Shown here piece after piece: positions 1-8,309 of a stretch of DNA of 64,000 nucleotides. Both the position numbers and the translations under genes were made by a program. The notes beneath the pieces are model-generated. The model saw only the letters and a program-made list of their open reading frames with translations. It was not told where the DNA came from and did no database searches. Origin of the DNA: Verrucomicrobiota bacterium (GTDB lineage Bacteria; Verrucomicrobiota; Verrucomicrobiia; Opitutales; Opitutaceae); NCBI GenBank assembly GCA_023428905.1, contig JAEYWP010000024.1:1-64000 (forward strand). Reading direction: 5' to 3'. Each line of letters starts with the position of its first letter. Within the stretch, counting starts at the first letter, position 1.

Positions 1-2
1 GC

Positions 3-20
3 GAGCCCCCTAGGGGGCTC
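3..20. repeat. Perfect 18-bp palindrome at the left edge
   Basis: The bases GAGCCCCCTAGGGGGCTC read the same on both strands. It could be the end of a hairpin terminator for a gene outside the window, but there is no T-run and almost no loop, so the role is unknown. Bases 21-283 contain no gene I can support. Confidence 0.4.
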
Positions 21-283
21 CTCTGGCTCCATCCATCCCTTCCTTGCTACGCTAGAACCAAATCAACAACCTCCACAAACCCGCTCAGACTCTCACTAAA
101 AACGCTCCAGTCACGGGGGGCAGGTCAGGGGACATTTCGAAGTTAGGGAGAGTCCCAGGAGTTTGCCGCCAAAGTGCGTCCCCGGCTGAGCGCCCATTCT
201 GAGTCAACGTGGGAAGCACGAGCCGCAGGCGCGGGTCGACTGGCCGGGGCGCACGCAAAGGAAAGAAGGAGAGGGGGAGGTTG

Positions 284-560
284 TCAGGTTTTGGCGCAGG
301 TGACGCCGAGGGCTTCGAGGGAGGTTTGCCCCGTTGTTACTTTCCACCACTCGACGACGAAGCGTCTGGCGACGGCGACGAGGATCTGTTTGCGGTGAGC
401 GGGTCCAGCGCCGGTCATCTTCTGGCGGGCCCATTTGATGACGTAATAACCGGCTTGATACTTTAAGAGGTGCATGACGAGCCGGTCGGGCTCGCTTCCT
501 ACACGCAGTGGCTCCGCCAGCTCTCCTTGACCAGACGCGCGTTGCGAGCCAACAAAGACC
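284..560 (-). pseudogene. IS110-family transposase, decayed C-terminal remnant
   Basis: The - strand reads a transposase tail containing KYQAGYYVIKWARQK, then GPAHRKQILVAVARRFVVEWW and a final TSLEALGV. This is the usual end of IS110/IS116/IS902-type transposases, which close with a helix of the AHRKxxxVAVAR type. Upstream (about 490-550) the familiar NARLVKE-SWR segment is visible but in another frame and interrupted by a stop, so the gene is frameshifted. The catalytic DEDD N-terminal half and the element's ends are missing. It is therefore a fossil, not an active element. The family call rests on recalled sequence patterns; the direction and the decay are seen directly. Confidence 0.5.
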
Positions 561-713
561 CCCCGCTTATCCCCTCGGCCGGATTCGCTCCTTCCCCGGC
601 AACAAACCGCGTAACCACCTGCTTCACCTTGGCGGCATGAATTCCCGGAAAAATGTCTTTCGAAACAGCCGTCGCTGCCGTGGCAGAACCTGTACTAGTG
701 CTCTTTTTGCATC

Positions 714-1016
714 GTGGGATCCTCTACTGGCTTGCTTACCTGCGCCATCACAGGGCTTGGCTTCGTCAGCGTTGCAACACAGCTCAGGTTTCAACCTGAT
801 ATCTCATCCGCACGGGCTGCCCTAGACGCGCTCAAAGCCTCGTCGAAAGTACGATTTGAGCTGGTGCCAGGCGATCTCGGAGCGAGCCATCTGCCAACCT
901 TCATGAAGACACCAGTTGCGGTAATTGATGGGCACATGCTCGAACTCGCCAAAAAGAACTCGATGAAGTTGGTGACGCTGGATCGCAGTATTCCGGGAGC
1001 ATTATGCATCGGATAA
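714..1016 (+). pseudogene. PIN-domain (VapC-like) toxin, 5'-truncated
   Basis: The frame opening at a GTG at 714 begins abruptly at a point matching residue 40 or so of a PIN domain (STGLLTCAITGLGFVSV). It then runs through a typical PIN C-terminal half ending DGHMLELAKKNSMKLVTLDR. In VapC-type toxins the first catalytic Asp lies in the first ten residues (LLDxN), and no frame upstream supplies it. A PIN RNase without that Asp should be inactive. No VapB-like antitoxin is visible. The remnant follows an IS110 remnant, so loss of the 5' half by rearrangement is plausible but inferred. Confidence 0.55.
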
Positions 1017-1114
1017 CGCCGGGCGCAGGTGCGCCGAAAAAGTCGATGGAACCAATAGCCACAGCTGGCGCGCATGCCGCCGACGCAGGCTCTGCATCAG
1101 GCATCCAAAATATA

Positions 1115-1498
1115 ATGCGGAATCTGCTTTGGCTCGACTGTGGTGGCGCTCTGTTGGTTGGCAGTGCGATGCTCATCCTGTCTGGCTGGTTGCTTCCGCT
1201 GTATCGGATGCCCGCAGTGCTCTATTACGGCGTCGCTGGAGCTAATTTGGTGTATGGCAGCTTTTCGCTCTCGCTTGCCCGACGCACGAGGCGCCCGGTT
1301 CGGGCTGTTCAGGCACTTGCCTTGGCGAACATGACATGGTGCGTCTTGTGCATGGCCGCGGCGGTGCTGTGCTTCGGTCAGATTTCAGTTCTCGGAGTGG
1401 GGCATCTTGTCCTGGAGGGTGGATACGTACTCTGGCTAGGGCGGGCGGAGTGGCGGTTTCGCCACCTACTCGCTGCAGAAGGTGACGGCGTGCCGTGA
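1115..1498 (+). CDS. Small integral membrane protein, unknown function
   Basis: From the ATG at 1115 this is a 127-residue protein with about four hydrophobic helices: one around residues 8-28 (GGALLVGSAMLILSGWLLPLY), a second around 33-50, a third around 65-85 and a fourth around 88-108. A short basic RRTRRPVR loop sits in the middle, which suggests the cytoplasmic side. In-frame ATGs at 1004 and 1046 would add a polar N-terminal tail; I prefer 1115 because the protein then starts just before the first helix. No start has a convincing Shine-Dalgarno. I do not recognise a named family. Confidence 0.6.
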   Translation: MRNLLWLDCGGALLVGSAMLILSGWLLPLYRMPAVLYYGVAGANLVYGSFSLSLARRTRRPVRAVQALALANMTWCVLCMAAAVLCFGQISVLGVGHLVLEGGYVLWLGRAEWRFRHLLAAEGDGVP

Positions 1499-1784
1499 AT
1501 AGCGGGGCTTCAGCCGAAGTCGGATATGATGGCTGGGAACGTCATTCATCTGCCGAAGCGCGGGCCGTAGCGGTGACTCATTTCAGGGGCCGCGACGGGG
1601 CTGACCTTTATTCTTTCCTGCGTCGCCACGCTGGACTGTTTCGTCACTACGTTGGCTACAAGTCATAACGTGGAGTTTGGCGGCCGAGCCAGGACTGCGT
1701 GAGTTAACAGGCAGCAGACCGGCTAGGGAATGAGGGGGCGGCAGCGTCGGTGGAACTCGAGATCGGTGACGGAGTCGCAGATGC

Positions 1785-2222
1785 ATGGCACACACGGGTT
1801 CATGGGTAATGCTATTCCTTGCCGTTTTCATCGGGAGTGCATCGGCAGGGGAACAAACAGGTGGGACGAAGGAGGACGCGCCCGTGGAGATGGCGCCGGT
1901 GATTATCGAATCGAGTTTCTCGGAAGTTAAGTTTCGGGCACGTTTCCGATACAATATTCCTGGTAAAGCGTTGAAACACCTTACCGTGACGAAGGCATCC
2001 AAGGCGTGGAGAGACCAAGGACTCGCCGAGGGGATGCGCGTGACAGGAATTGACGGCTCGAAGATCGATGGACGCACGTTGGTCGATGTCGTGAAGCAGA
2101 TCGAAGAGAGGGAGGGGCAACCCCTCGCGATTGACGTTGTAGATCCGCAAACGGATACCGCGACCACCGTGCACGTATTCTTTCGGAAGGATTCAGGAAA
2201 GTTGGTGATTCACTACCCCTGA
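1785..2222 (+). CDS. Secreted PDZ-like small protein
   Basis: The 145-residue product starts with a signal peptide (MLFLAVFIGSASA, cleavage near residue 21). The mature part carries the pattern VTKASKAWRDQGLAEGMRVTGIDGSKIDGRTLVDVV. A hydrophobic strand, then GLxxGMxVxxIDG, then a helix with a repeated conserved residue is how the peptide-binding half of PDZ domains looks. That suggests periplasmic protein binding, but no protease or other catalytic domain is attached. ATG 1785 or ATG 1809 could be the start; both keep the signal peptide. A PDZ-like fold is inferred from the pattern alone. Confidence 0.6.
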   Translation: MAHTGSWVMLFLAVFIGSASAGEQTGGTKEDAPVEMAPVIIESSFSEVKFRARFRYNIPGKALKHLTVTKASKAWRDQGLAEGMRVTGIDGSKIDGRTLVDVVKQIEEREGQPLAIDVVDPQTDTATTVHVFFRKDSGKLVIHYP

Positions 2223-2228
2223 CGTTAC

Positions 2229-3106
2229 TTGGGAGGTGACCTGAAACGGCACAGCAAAACGGTGAAGACGGTTTTCCTCCTTTTGACGCCCGTAGGGCGC
2301 AGGCTTCTGACTGCGTGCGCGAGTGCATTGCCTGCTGGACCTGTGCTTTACCCCGCTGATGCGTTTCAGGCAGGCACACCCAATCTGGTTCAGTTCAACC
2401 CGTCGGAACGCATGCGGAGTGTGATTGAACAGATGGACGCGTCCCGCACCTGGGCTGCCCTAGACTCCTATCCCAAACTGACGGATTGGCCACATTGGGT
2501 GGGTGATGAACCGCAGACCGAGTGCTACACACGTTGGTCGGTCGGACTTCGCTCCGATCAGCCTCTGTATGTTGTGGCTCTGCGGCAAACCGGTCTAGTC
2601 GCCGTTCGCCGCGCGCATGGCATGGATGGGAGCGTGGAGCACTTTTTGGTGCCGGTCGCGCCAGCCCTCTTTCGGGCCTCAACGGTGGACCTACCTGACC
2701 CCGGTGTAGGGCGGGCGGAGGACTCATCTGCTGCAAAATCGGCGTTTCTCCGGCGCCGGGCGGGGCAGCACAAATGGAAGCGGGGAATGTCCCTTCCGAC
2801 GGAGTTGAAGCACGTGGGGCTCAGACCGGACCAGTTCTGGTGTGGAATGAGGCGTACCTTGATGGCGGTACTCGGGGATTTCTGCTCCGCGATTCCGAAG
2901 GCCACTATCTGGCGCTCTGTACCGGACCCGGCCTCCAAACAAAGGATTCTCCAGGACGCATCGAAGCACCAGGATGTAGCCTCCTCTTTATTGGCGCCCT
3001 GCACTACTTGGATGCCGACGCACAGATGGTAGAGCCGAAAACGGTTTCAGAGGCTTTCCTTCTGGGACTTCTCAGTGCCGCGGTTTCCAACACCTCCACT
3101 CATTGA
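2229..3106 (+). pseudogene. Unrecognised protein interrupted by a frameshift
   Basis: Two overlapping frames appear to be halves of one protein. Frame one (2229 to about 2770) gives a possible N-terminal hydrophobic leader and then protein-like sequence with NPSERMRSVIEQMDASRTW and TRWSVGLRSDQPLYVVALRQ. Frame two (open from 2699, recognisable from 2774) continues with VLVWNEAYLDGG, FLLRDSEGHYLALCTG and a hydrophobic end. Frame two has a TGA at 2696, so the shift must lie between 2699 and about 2780. No family is recognised. It may be a true mutation or a sequencing error. Confidence 0.4.
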
Positions 3107-3299
3107 AAGTGTCACGCCTCGGGCGCCTCCCCACCGCTATCCGGTGATCTTGCCTAGGTTCGCGTCTCCATGCGTGCTTTTTTTGCGAACATCGTCGTTG
3201 TTGTTACGTAGTGTAACTGCAGCCACGCAGTAAAGCCGATCCGCTCGCCCACCTCATACCTTTGACTCGTTAACGTCCGTATTTACCTCATCGATACCT

Positions 3300-3782
3300 A
3301 TGATTGTCTCCCTCCGCCTGTTTTGCCTCATTTGGTTGGCGAGTGTCACGGCTGCCTTTTGCCAGGCCGCGGAGCCGGAGGAGTATATCAGAGGCATTGT
3401 GCGCGACCAGGAAGTCGCTTGGAACCAGGGAGACGCGGAGGGGTATTCTAGGCATTTCGCGGTTGATGGCACGTTCACGAATATTCGCGGAACGCACTTT
3501 GTAGGTCGCGACGCTTTCATTGCCCGCCATGTCGAGATTTTCGCCGGTTTCTTCCGAGGCAGCAGGATGCGATCCAATATCGAGCGTATTCATTTCCCTT
3601 CGCCGAACGTCGCGCTCGTTGACGTACGCCACGAGGTCAGTGGTCTGACGGCGTTTCCTCCTGGAGTGCCGGCCTCGTCAGACGGTGTTCTCCGAACCAT
3701 GCTTCTGCAAGTTTTCGTCCGGAACCCAGCCGGATGGGAGTTGGTCGCCTATCACAACGTCGACGTTAAGCCGAAGGGATGA
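3300..3782 (+). CDS. Secreted SnoaL/NTF2-like protein (SgcJ/EcaC type)
   Basis: The 160-residue protein has a signal peptide (residues 1-23, ending FCQAAE) followed by one NTF2-like domain. The hallmark lies at about residues 25-60: IRGIVRDQEVAWNQGDAEGYSRHFAVDGTF, the pattern of SgcJ/EcaC and DUF4440 proteins, in which an N-terminal helix with a W-N-x-GD motif precedes the first strand. The family forms a cone-shaped pocket used either as an enzyme or as a ligand-binding shell. No substrate can be named. The 193 bp before it hold no gene. Confidence 0.7.
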   Translation: MIVSLRLFCLIWLASVTAAFCQAAEPEEYIRGIVRDQEVAWNQGDAEGYSRHFAVDGTFTNIRGTHFVGRDAFIARHVEIFAGFFRGSRMRSNIERIHFPSPNVALVDVRHEVSGLTAFPPGVPASSDGVLRTMLLQVFVRNPAGWELVAYHNVDVKPKG

Positions 3783-3842
3783 CGTGAAAGGGAAGTTCAC
3801 TGATTGGTCACGGTTGAACAGAAACGTAAGCTTTCGATCCAT

Positions 3843-4253
3843 ATGCGAATCACTGCCTACCTAAAGATCGCAGACGGAGAGTCGGATGTCCTCGTCAAGA
3901 CGGGCGATGTTGAACAGCGGCTCTCGATCGCGGCTAAGCCGGAGGGCAACGGTCTGGGCGTGAATGGGGGCGAACTTTTGTTCCTCGCGGCTGCTGCCTG
4001 CTACTGCAACGATATCTATCGAGAAGCGCGGACGCGCGGGGTTGTCGTTGATGCCGTGGAGGTGTGCGTCTCCGGCGAGTTTCTAAACGCAGGCGCGGCG
4101 GCTTCGTCCGTGACCTACACCGTGAAGCTCAAGGGGCCAGACCCGTCGTTGCTTCGCGACCTGGCGGCGCTCACGGATCGGGTGGCAGAAGTCCATCAAA
4201 GCCTTCGGATCCCTGTACCCATTGTGCTGACCGAGGTCGAGGTGGCCGAGTAA
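3843..4253 (+). CDS. OsmC-family protein
   Basis: The protein has 136 residues from the ATG at 3843, with a TTG at 3804 as a possible longer start. It carries the OsmC core: GVNGGELLFLAAAACYCNDIYREARTRGVVVDAVEVCVSGEF. The Cys in AACYCND corresponds to the peroxidatic cysteine of OsmC/Ohr proteins. A second cysteine of Ohr type (the VCVSG position) is present in the following strand. OsmC-type proteins reduce organic hydroperoxides, so a role in peroxide or osmotic stress is likely. Exact subfamily (OsmC, Ohr or YhfA) is not fixed. Confidence 0.75.
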   Translation: MRITAYLKIADGESDVLVKTGDVEQRLSIAAKPEGNGLGVNGGELLFLAAAACYCNDIYREARTRGVVVDAVEVCVSGEFLNAGAAASSVTYTVKLKGPDPSLLRDLAALTDRVAEVHQSLRIPVPIVLTEVEVAE

Positions 4254-4356
4254 ACATGCCGGTGGCACCGGTCTGCACGGGTTCCGTCACATCGGGCATC
4301 GAGCCCGGAATATTCGTCTTGGATCAGGACCGTGTCGCAGCAACAGTGGCACTACC

Positions 4357-4770
4357 ATGGATGCGAACGATCTTGTCACGCGGGCAGCGCGCCTTGCCGC
4401 ACGTGCGCACCATGGTCAGTTCCGCCGCGACGGTGTCACTCCGTACGTCCGGCATCCGGAGGCGGTGGCGTCCCGCGTCTCGGGCGATCCGATGTGTGCG
4501 GCAGTGGCGTGGTTGCACGACGTGTTCGAGGATACGGCGGTCACCGCGGAGGAGATGCGCGAGCGCGGCATCCCCGATGAGGTCATCGCGTGCGTTCGCC
4601 TCCTGACGAAAGCAGAAGGGGTGGACTACGACGCATATCTCGCCGCGGTGAAGCAGAACGCTGTCGCCAAGAGGGTGAAGATCGCGGACATGCTCTCGAA
4701 CCTCAGTGATCACCCATCCGAGCGTCAGATTGTAAAGTACGCGAAAGGCCTGCTGATCCTCCTTTCATAG
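4357..4770 (+). CDS. HD-domain protein, small alarmone hydrolase-like
   Basis: This 137-residue protein is one HD domain of the SpoT/MESH1 hydrolase type. Visible motifs in order are AHHGQFRRDGVTPYVRHP (metal His), AWLHDVFEDT (HD plus ED) and VKIADMLSNLSD (final Asp/Asn). This is the layout of stand-alone (p)ppGpp hydrolases. Synthetase, TGS and ACT domains are absent. In known small alarmone hydrolases the enzyme removes the 3'-pyrophosphate of (p)ppGpp or clears alarmones made by a toxic synthetase. No synthetase is encoded nearby. Substrate is inferred. Confidence 0.7.
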   Translation: MDANDLVTRAARLAARAHHGQFRRDGVTPYVRHPEAVASRVSGDPMCAAVAWLHDVFEDTAVTAEEMRERGIPDEVIACVRLLTKAEGVDYDAYLAAVKQNAVAKRVKIADMLSNLSDHPSERQIVKYAKGLLILLS

Positions 4771-4797
4771 GCGCATCATCACACGCAAGGTAAGCCG

Positions 4798-5250
4798 ATG
4801 CCAGAATCACCGCTCCATTGGACGTCCGTTGCCCTGGAGGAACTCAAGGAGCTTCAGGCGATTGTCAGCCGACACGAAGAGCATGCGTTCAAGGTGCGCG
4901 GATACCTTTATGTCATCATCGGAGCGATGACGACCTCGCTGTTTCTGGAGAAGCCGTACCTCAGTCCGGTGGGTTACGCCGGAGGCTGTGCCATCGCCAT
5001 CGTTCTTTTCATGATCATGGAGTTGATCCATCGCTGCTACGCAGCGCGCGCCATCGCCCGGGTGTCGGACGTAGAAAAGGCGCTGCGCGGTGAATTCGAC
5101 TACCGTGGTCCGCAGATCTGTACTTCGATGCGCGCGCCGGCGGGCGGATTCATTCGCGAGATGAAAGTGGAATTCGAATACCCCACGGTTCCGCTGCACT
5201 ACGCTTTGCTGGGGGCCTTTGTCGCGGCGGTCGCCCTGATTGGTCAGTAG
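4798..5250 (+). CDS. Membrane protein with three helices, unknown
   Basis: The 150-residue protein has an amphipathic N-terminal helix (LEELKELQAIVSRHEEHAF). Two membrane helices follow (about residues 37-53 and 60-80), then a soluble section of about 45 residues, then a last helix (VPLHYALLGAFVAAVALIG) reaching the C-terminus. An N-terminal helix followed by a pair of membrane helices loosely recalls SLATT-type 2TM proteins, but the match is too weak for a call. It follows the HD-domain gene by 27 bases in the same direction and may be cotranscribed with it. Confidence 0.65.
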   Translation: MPESPLHWTSVALEELKELQAIVSRHEEHAFKVRGYLYVIIGAMTTSLFLEKPYLSPVGYAGGCAIAIVLFMIMELIHRCYAARAIARVSDVEKALRGEFDYRGPQICTSMRAPAGGFIREMKVEFEYPTVPLHYALLGAFVAAVALIGQ

Positions 5251-5366
5251 CACGTGGGCGATCGCCAATTCTCCCTGCCGCGCATCCTAGACGATCCCCC
5301 GCCCAGCGACTAAGAAGCAGCACTTCGCGGCAGTTGTTCTTGTGGGCGTAAAACGCCGCTGCAGGT

Positions 5367-5693
5367 TCATCCCTTCTTGACGAAGCAGGCTTTGAGCGCG
5401 AGGGCGACGCCGTCGATCTTGCAATCGATCTCGTGATCCCCGTCGACCAACCGGATGTTTTTGGCTCTCGCGCCTTGCTTGAGGGCGCCGGAGGAGCCCC
5501 GCAGCTTCAGGTCTTTGATCAATACGACGGTGTCTCCGTCGGCGAGTACGGTGCCATACGCGTCCTTCACGATCCTTGGCGCTTGGGGAGGAAGGTCCTT
5601 GGGCCATTCGTTACCACAGGTGGTGCATTCCCAATGCTGCGGGTGGCTGAGCACATCGTCCAAGGAGCAGGCAGGGCAGGTCGTTTTGATCAT
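5367..5693 (-). CDS. yjdM: PhnA/YjdM zinc-ribbon protein
   Basis: This 108-residue protein has an N-terminal zinc ribbon (CPAC at residues 7-10, then CTTCGNEW) and the PhnA C-terminal domain with DSYG-like KDAYGTVLADGDTVVLIKDLKLRGSS. Both parts match E. coli YjdM, once named PhnA. Despite the old name, its link to phosphonate use is not proven, and its function is still unclear. It is the only convincing - strand gene in the first 23 kb apart from a possible 39-codon frame at 9724-9843. Confidence 0.9.
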   Translation of the reverse strand: MIKTTCPACSLDDVLSHPQHWECTTCGNEWPKDLPPQAPRIVKDAYGTVLADGDTVVLIKDLKLRGSSGALKQGARAKNIRLVDGDHEIDCKIDGVALALKACFVKKG

Positions 5694-5920
5694 GCGGCCG
5701 TGATTTCACCACGCGCACGGTATAGCGAGCAAGTGCGTTCCCGGCGCCGGCCCTGGGCGGTGCACGCGAACCGTTTCGTCATTCATTGCCCGAGCAGCGT
5801 CGAGGCCGGGAACCAAATCACCGGGTCCCGATCTTGCCAACCGGCGCGCATTTCCAACCCAAGTCTCGCCCGCGCCCTCCCATCGCGGACCCTTCACACC
5901 CACGTTTACGTTCGCTTCCT

Positions 5921-6274
5921 ATGACCACCCAGCACCGTGCCTATCGGATGCCCTTTGCACGCGTTTATCCCCTCTATATTGCGAAGGTGGAGCGCAAGGG
6001 GCGCACCAAAGAAGAGGTCGATGCGGTCATCCGTTGGCTCACCGGTTACACTGCGCGCGGACTCCAGGCGCAGATTGATGCAGGCGTGGACATACAGACC
6101 TTTTTCGATCAAGCACCCGCGTTGAACCCGGCGCGAAAGCGGATCACGGGCACGATTTGCGGCGTGCGGGTGGAAGAGATCCAGGAAACGTTGATGCGCG
6201 AGATCCGTTACATGGACAAGCTGGTTGATGAACTCGCGAAGGGGCGCCCCATGGAAAAGGTCCTGCGGGAATGA
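5921..6274 (+). CDS. DUF2200 family protein
   Basis: From the ATG at 5921 the product is 117 residues and matches DUF2200 almost end to end. Landmarks are HRAYRMPFARVYPLYIAKVERKGRTKEEVDAVI near the start and WLTGY directly after, and the C-terminal CGVRVEEIQETLMREIRYMDKLVDELAKG. The family is cytoplasmic, all or mostly helical, widespread in bacteria and has no known activity. The next gene starts 10 bases after the stop, so the two are probably cotranscribed. Confidence 0.85.
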   Translation: MTTQHRAYRMPFARVYPLYIAKVERKGRTKEEVDAVIRWLTGYTARGLQAQIDAGVDIQTFFDQAPALNPARKRITGTICGVRVEEIQETLMREIRYMDKLVDELAKGRPMEKVLRE

Positions 6275-6284
6275 GCATGCTGCG

Positions 6285-6767
6285 ATGGCTGAGGCAAACG
6301 TTGATCCCCATCACCTCCTGCGATTCGAGCAGGCGCAGTCAGGCGTTATTGGCAGCGCCCTGGCTGAACTCCAGGCCGGCGAAAAGCGGACGCATTGGAT
6401 GTGGTTCATTTTTCCCCAGCTCATTGGGCTTGGGACGAGCGCCATGGCGGAGCGCTTTGCAATCCGGTCGCGGGCGGAAGCGCAGGCTTACCTCGCGCAT
6501 CCCGTGCTCGGGCTCCGGCTGCGTCACTGCGCCGAGGCTCTGCTTGCGGTGCCCGGTCGCACGGCAGGCGAGATCCTGGGCTATCCGGATTGCCTGAAAT
6601 TGCGATCGTCCATGACCCTCTTTGCTGACGTTTCGGACGAAGGCTCGGTCTTCCATCGTGTTCTGGACCGGTATTTTGAAGGGGAGGGGGATGGCTTCAC
6701 GCTCGCCATTCTTCGGGAGAGGCATCCGGGCGCCTCCACCGGAGAGCGCACGAAGGGCTTAGAATGA
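6285..6767 (+). CDS. DUF1810 family protein
   Basis: The 160-residue product matches the DUF1810 pattern: LLRFEQAQ near the start, then AGEKRTHWMWFIFPQL, then RAEAQAYLAHPVLGLRLR and ILGYPDCLKLRSSMTLFA. The family is a compact helical domain of unknown activity. In some predictions it is linked to NAD or ADP-ribose systems, but I see nothing in the neighbourhood that supports this. The ATG at 6285 is chosen because the family begins just after it; an in-frame upstream start would overlap the DUF2200 gene. Confidence 0.85.
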   Translation: MAEANVDPHHLLRFEQAQSGVIGSALAELQAGEKRTHWMWFIFPQLIGLGTSAMAERFAIRSRAEAQAYLAHPVLGLRLRHCAEALLAVPGRTAGEILGYPDCLKLRSSMTLFADVSDEGSVFHRVLDRYFEGEGDGFTLAILRERHPGASTGERTKGLE

Positions 6768-6818
6768 CCTCTCATCCAGATGCATGTGCGAAGGCGTTCG
6801 CTCGCGGTTCCGGCACGT

Positions 6819-7292
6819 ATGATCGATGACGTGTCGCTTCGATTCGTCGAAGCGGGAGACCTGCCCGTCTTCTTCATCCATCAACAGGATCCGGAGGCCT
6901 GTCGGATGGCGGCATTCCCTCCACGAGAACGAGAGCGGTTTTTTTCACATTGGGAGAGCATCCTGCGCGACCCCGCCGTGAGCAATCGCACCATCCTGTT
7001 GGGAAACGTGGTGGTGGGTAACGTCGGTGCGTGGACGAACGCCGAGACGAAGGAGCGACTCCTCTGTTACTGGATCGGCCGGGAATTTTGGGGGCGTGGC
7101 ATCGCGACCCGCGCCGTCACTGCGTTTCTCCACGCGGAGCCCACGCGGCCGCTGCGCGCGCGGGTGGCCCGGCACAATGCGGGCTCGATCCGCGTGCTCG
7201 AGAGAACCGGTTTCTTGTGCACCGGGGAAGACGCCTACGTCTCCCACGACGGATCGCCGGTTGCGGAATTCATCTACACCCTCAGCACCTGA
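6819..7292 (+). CDS. GNAT N-acetyltransferase, RimJ/RimL type
   Basis: This is a single acetyltransferase domain of 157 residues from the ATG at 6819; 6780 is a longer alternative. It shows the opening strand VSLRFVEAGDLPVFF, the acetyl-CoA pyrophosphate-binding motif REFWGRGIATRAV (Q/RxxGxA type), and the C-terminal N-A-G-SIRVLERTGF motif shared by RimJ/RimL relatives. Such enzymes acetylate ribosomal proteins, amino groups of small molecules or antibiotics. The acceptor cannot be told from sequence. It is one of at least four GNAT genes in this half of the window. Confidence 0.85.
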   Translation: MIDDVSLRFVEAGDLPVFFIHQQDPEACRMAAFPPRERERFFSHWESILRDPAVSNRTILLGNVVVGNVGAWTNAETKERLLCYWIGREFWGRGIATRAVTAFLHAEPTRPLRARVARHNAGSIRVLERTGFLCTGEDAYVSHDGSPVAEFIYTLST

Positions 7293-7414
7293 ATACGCGA
7301 CGGGGATCACGGGCGCGGCTGTGCCGTGGATACGGTGCCAGGGTACGCATTGTCGGGATGCGCAGGGCGGAATGCCCTTGGGCGTAGCGGGTTTGGGGTT
7401 TCGCACTGTCATGA

Positions 7415-8227
7415 ATGGGGATGGCTCTGACACACTCGGATGTTGCTCCACGCTATCTCCGCGGGCTGGGAACTGAAATTGGCGCGTTTCAGTCGCCCAT
7501 CCCGGGCATCCAGCCTATCTACATCGACCGTTTTTCCGAGTACGCCGGACAACCCACGTTGGCCGATTATTATGGCGACGCCTGCGCGCTGCCTTTCGAG
7601 GATTCGTCACTCGGTTATGTGGCGTCATCGCACGTGATTGAACATGTGGCCAACCCGGTGGCCGCACTCCGCGAATGGTACCGGGTGCTTTTCCATTGCG
7701 GGATTATTTACTGCTGCGTCCCGCATCGCCTCCGGACGTTCGATCGCACGCGGGCACTGACCGACCCAGAGCATATCTGGGAGGATTACTGCAACGGGGT
7801 CACGCAGGTGGACGGTACCCACGTCGACGAGTTTTGCTTTTGCATGGACTGGAGACTGTTCTCTCCTGCGTCACCCACTGACCGGCACGCCTCTGAACGC
7901 AGAGAACTGGCAGACCGCTATCACGCTTCGATTGCGGCGAAGCTGGAGATCAATATCCATTTTCACACCTTCGAGCCGGAGAGCTTCCGGGCCCTTCTCG
8001 CCCTCTGCAATGCGCGTCGCGTGTGGCCTGGCCGAGTCGAGGAATGTGAGCTGTTGGATGCGTTCCCGGCGGAGAATCCCATCGGCTTTCTGGCGGTGCT
8101 GAAGGTGCGGAAGACACTCCGCGAGCGCTGGCGTCAGCGGAGTTCTCCCGGAGGCGTATTGCCCACGGCACAACGCCTGCGACGACGGGCGTCATCCGCC
8201 GGTTCACAAATGCCCGCGGCCGGTTGA
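7415..8227 (+). CDS. Class I SAM-dependent methyltransferase
   Basis: The 270-residue protein has an N-terminal Methyltransf_11-like fold. The SAM-binding strand-loop reads GTEIGAFQSPI, followed by YIDRF (acidic residue after strand 2), GDACALPFEDSSLGYVASSHVIEHV (motifs II and III) and NPVAALREWYRVL. This arrangement, including the short glycine loop, is typical of enzymes placed in polysaccharide or natural-product loci. The C-terminal 90 residues are less conserved and end in a basic tail (RRRASSAG). The methyl acceptor is unknown. A second in-frame ATG lies at 7421. Confidence 0.8.
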   Translation: MGMALTHSDVAPRYLRGLGTEIGAFQSPIPGIQPIYIDRFSEYAGQPTLADYYGDACALPFEDSSLGYVASSHVIEHVANPVAALREWYRVLFHCGIIYCCVPHRLRTFDRTRALTDPEHIWEDYCNGVTQVDGTHVDEFCFCMDWRLFSPASPTDRHASERRELADRYHASIAAKLEINIHFHTFEPESFRALLALCNARRVWPGRVEECELLDAFPAENPIGFLAVLKVRKTLRERWRQRSSPGGVLPTAQRLRRRASSAGSQMPAAG

Positions 8228-8309
8228 CCGTTGCCAATCGAATGCCGCGGCCGTTGACGTGCCTTGGGGCCGCGGCCATAGCCGGTGGCCGAACATAACG
8301 CACGACGCC

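Noticed and set aside
3203..3217. GTTAC-N5-GTAAC as a recombination site
   Set aside because: A single short inverted repeat with no partner site or recombinase is too weak.
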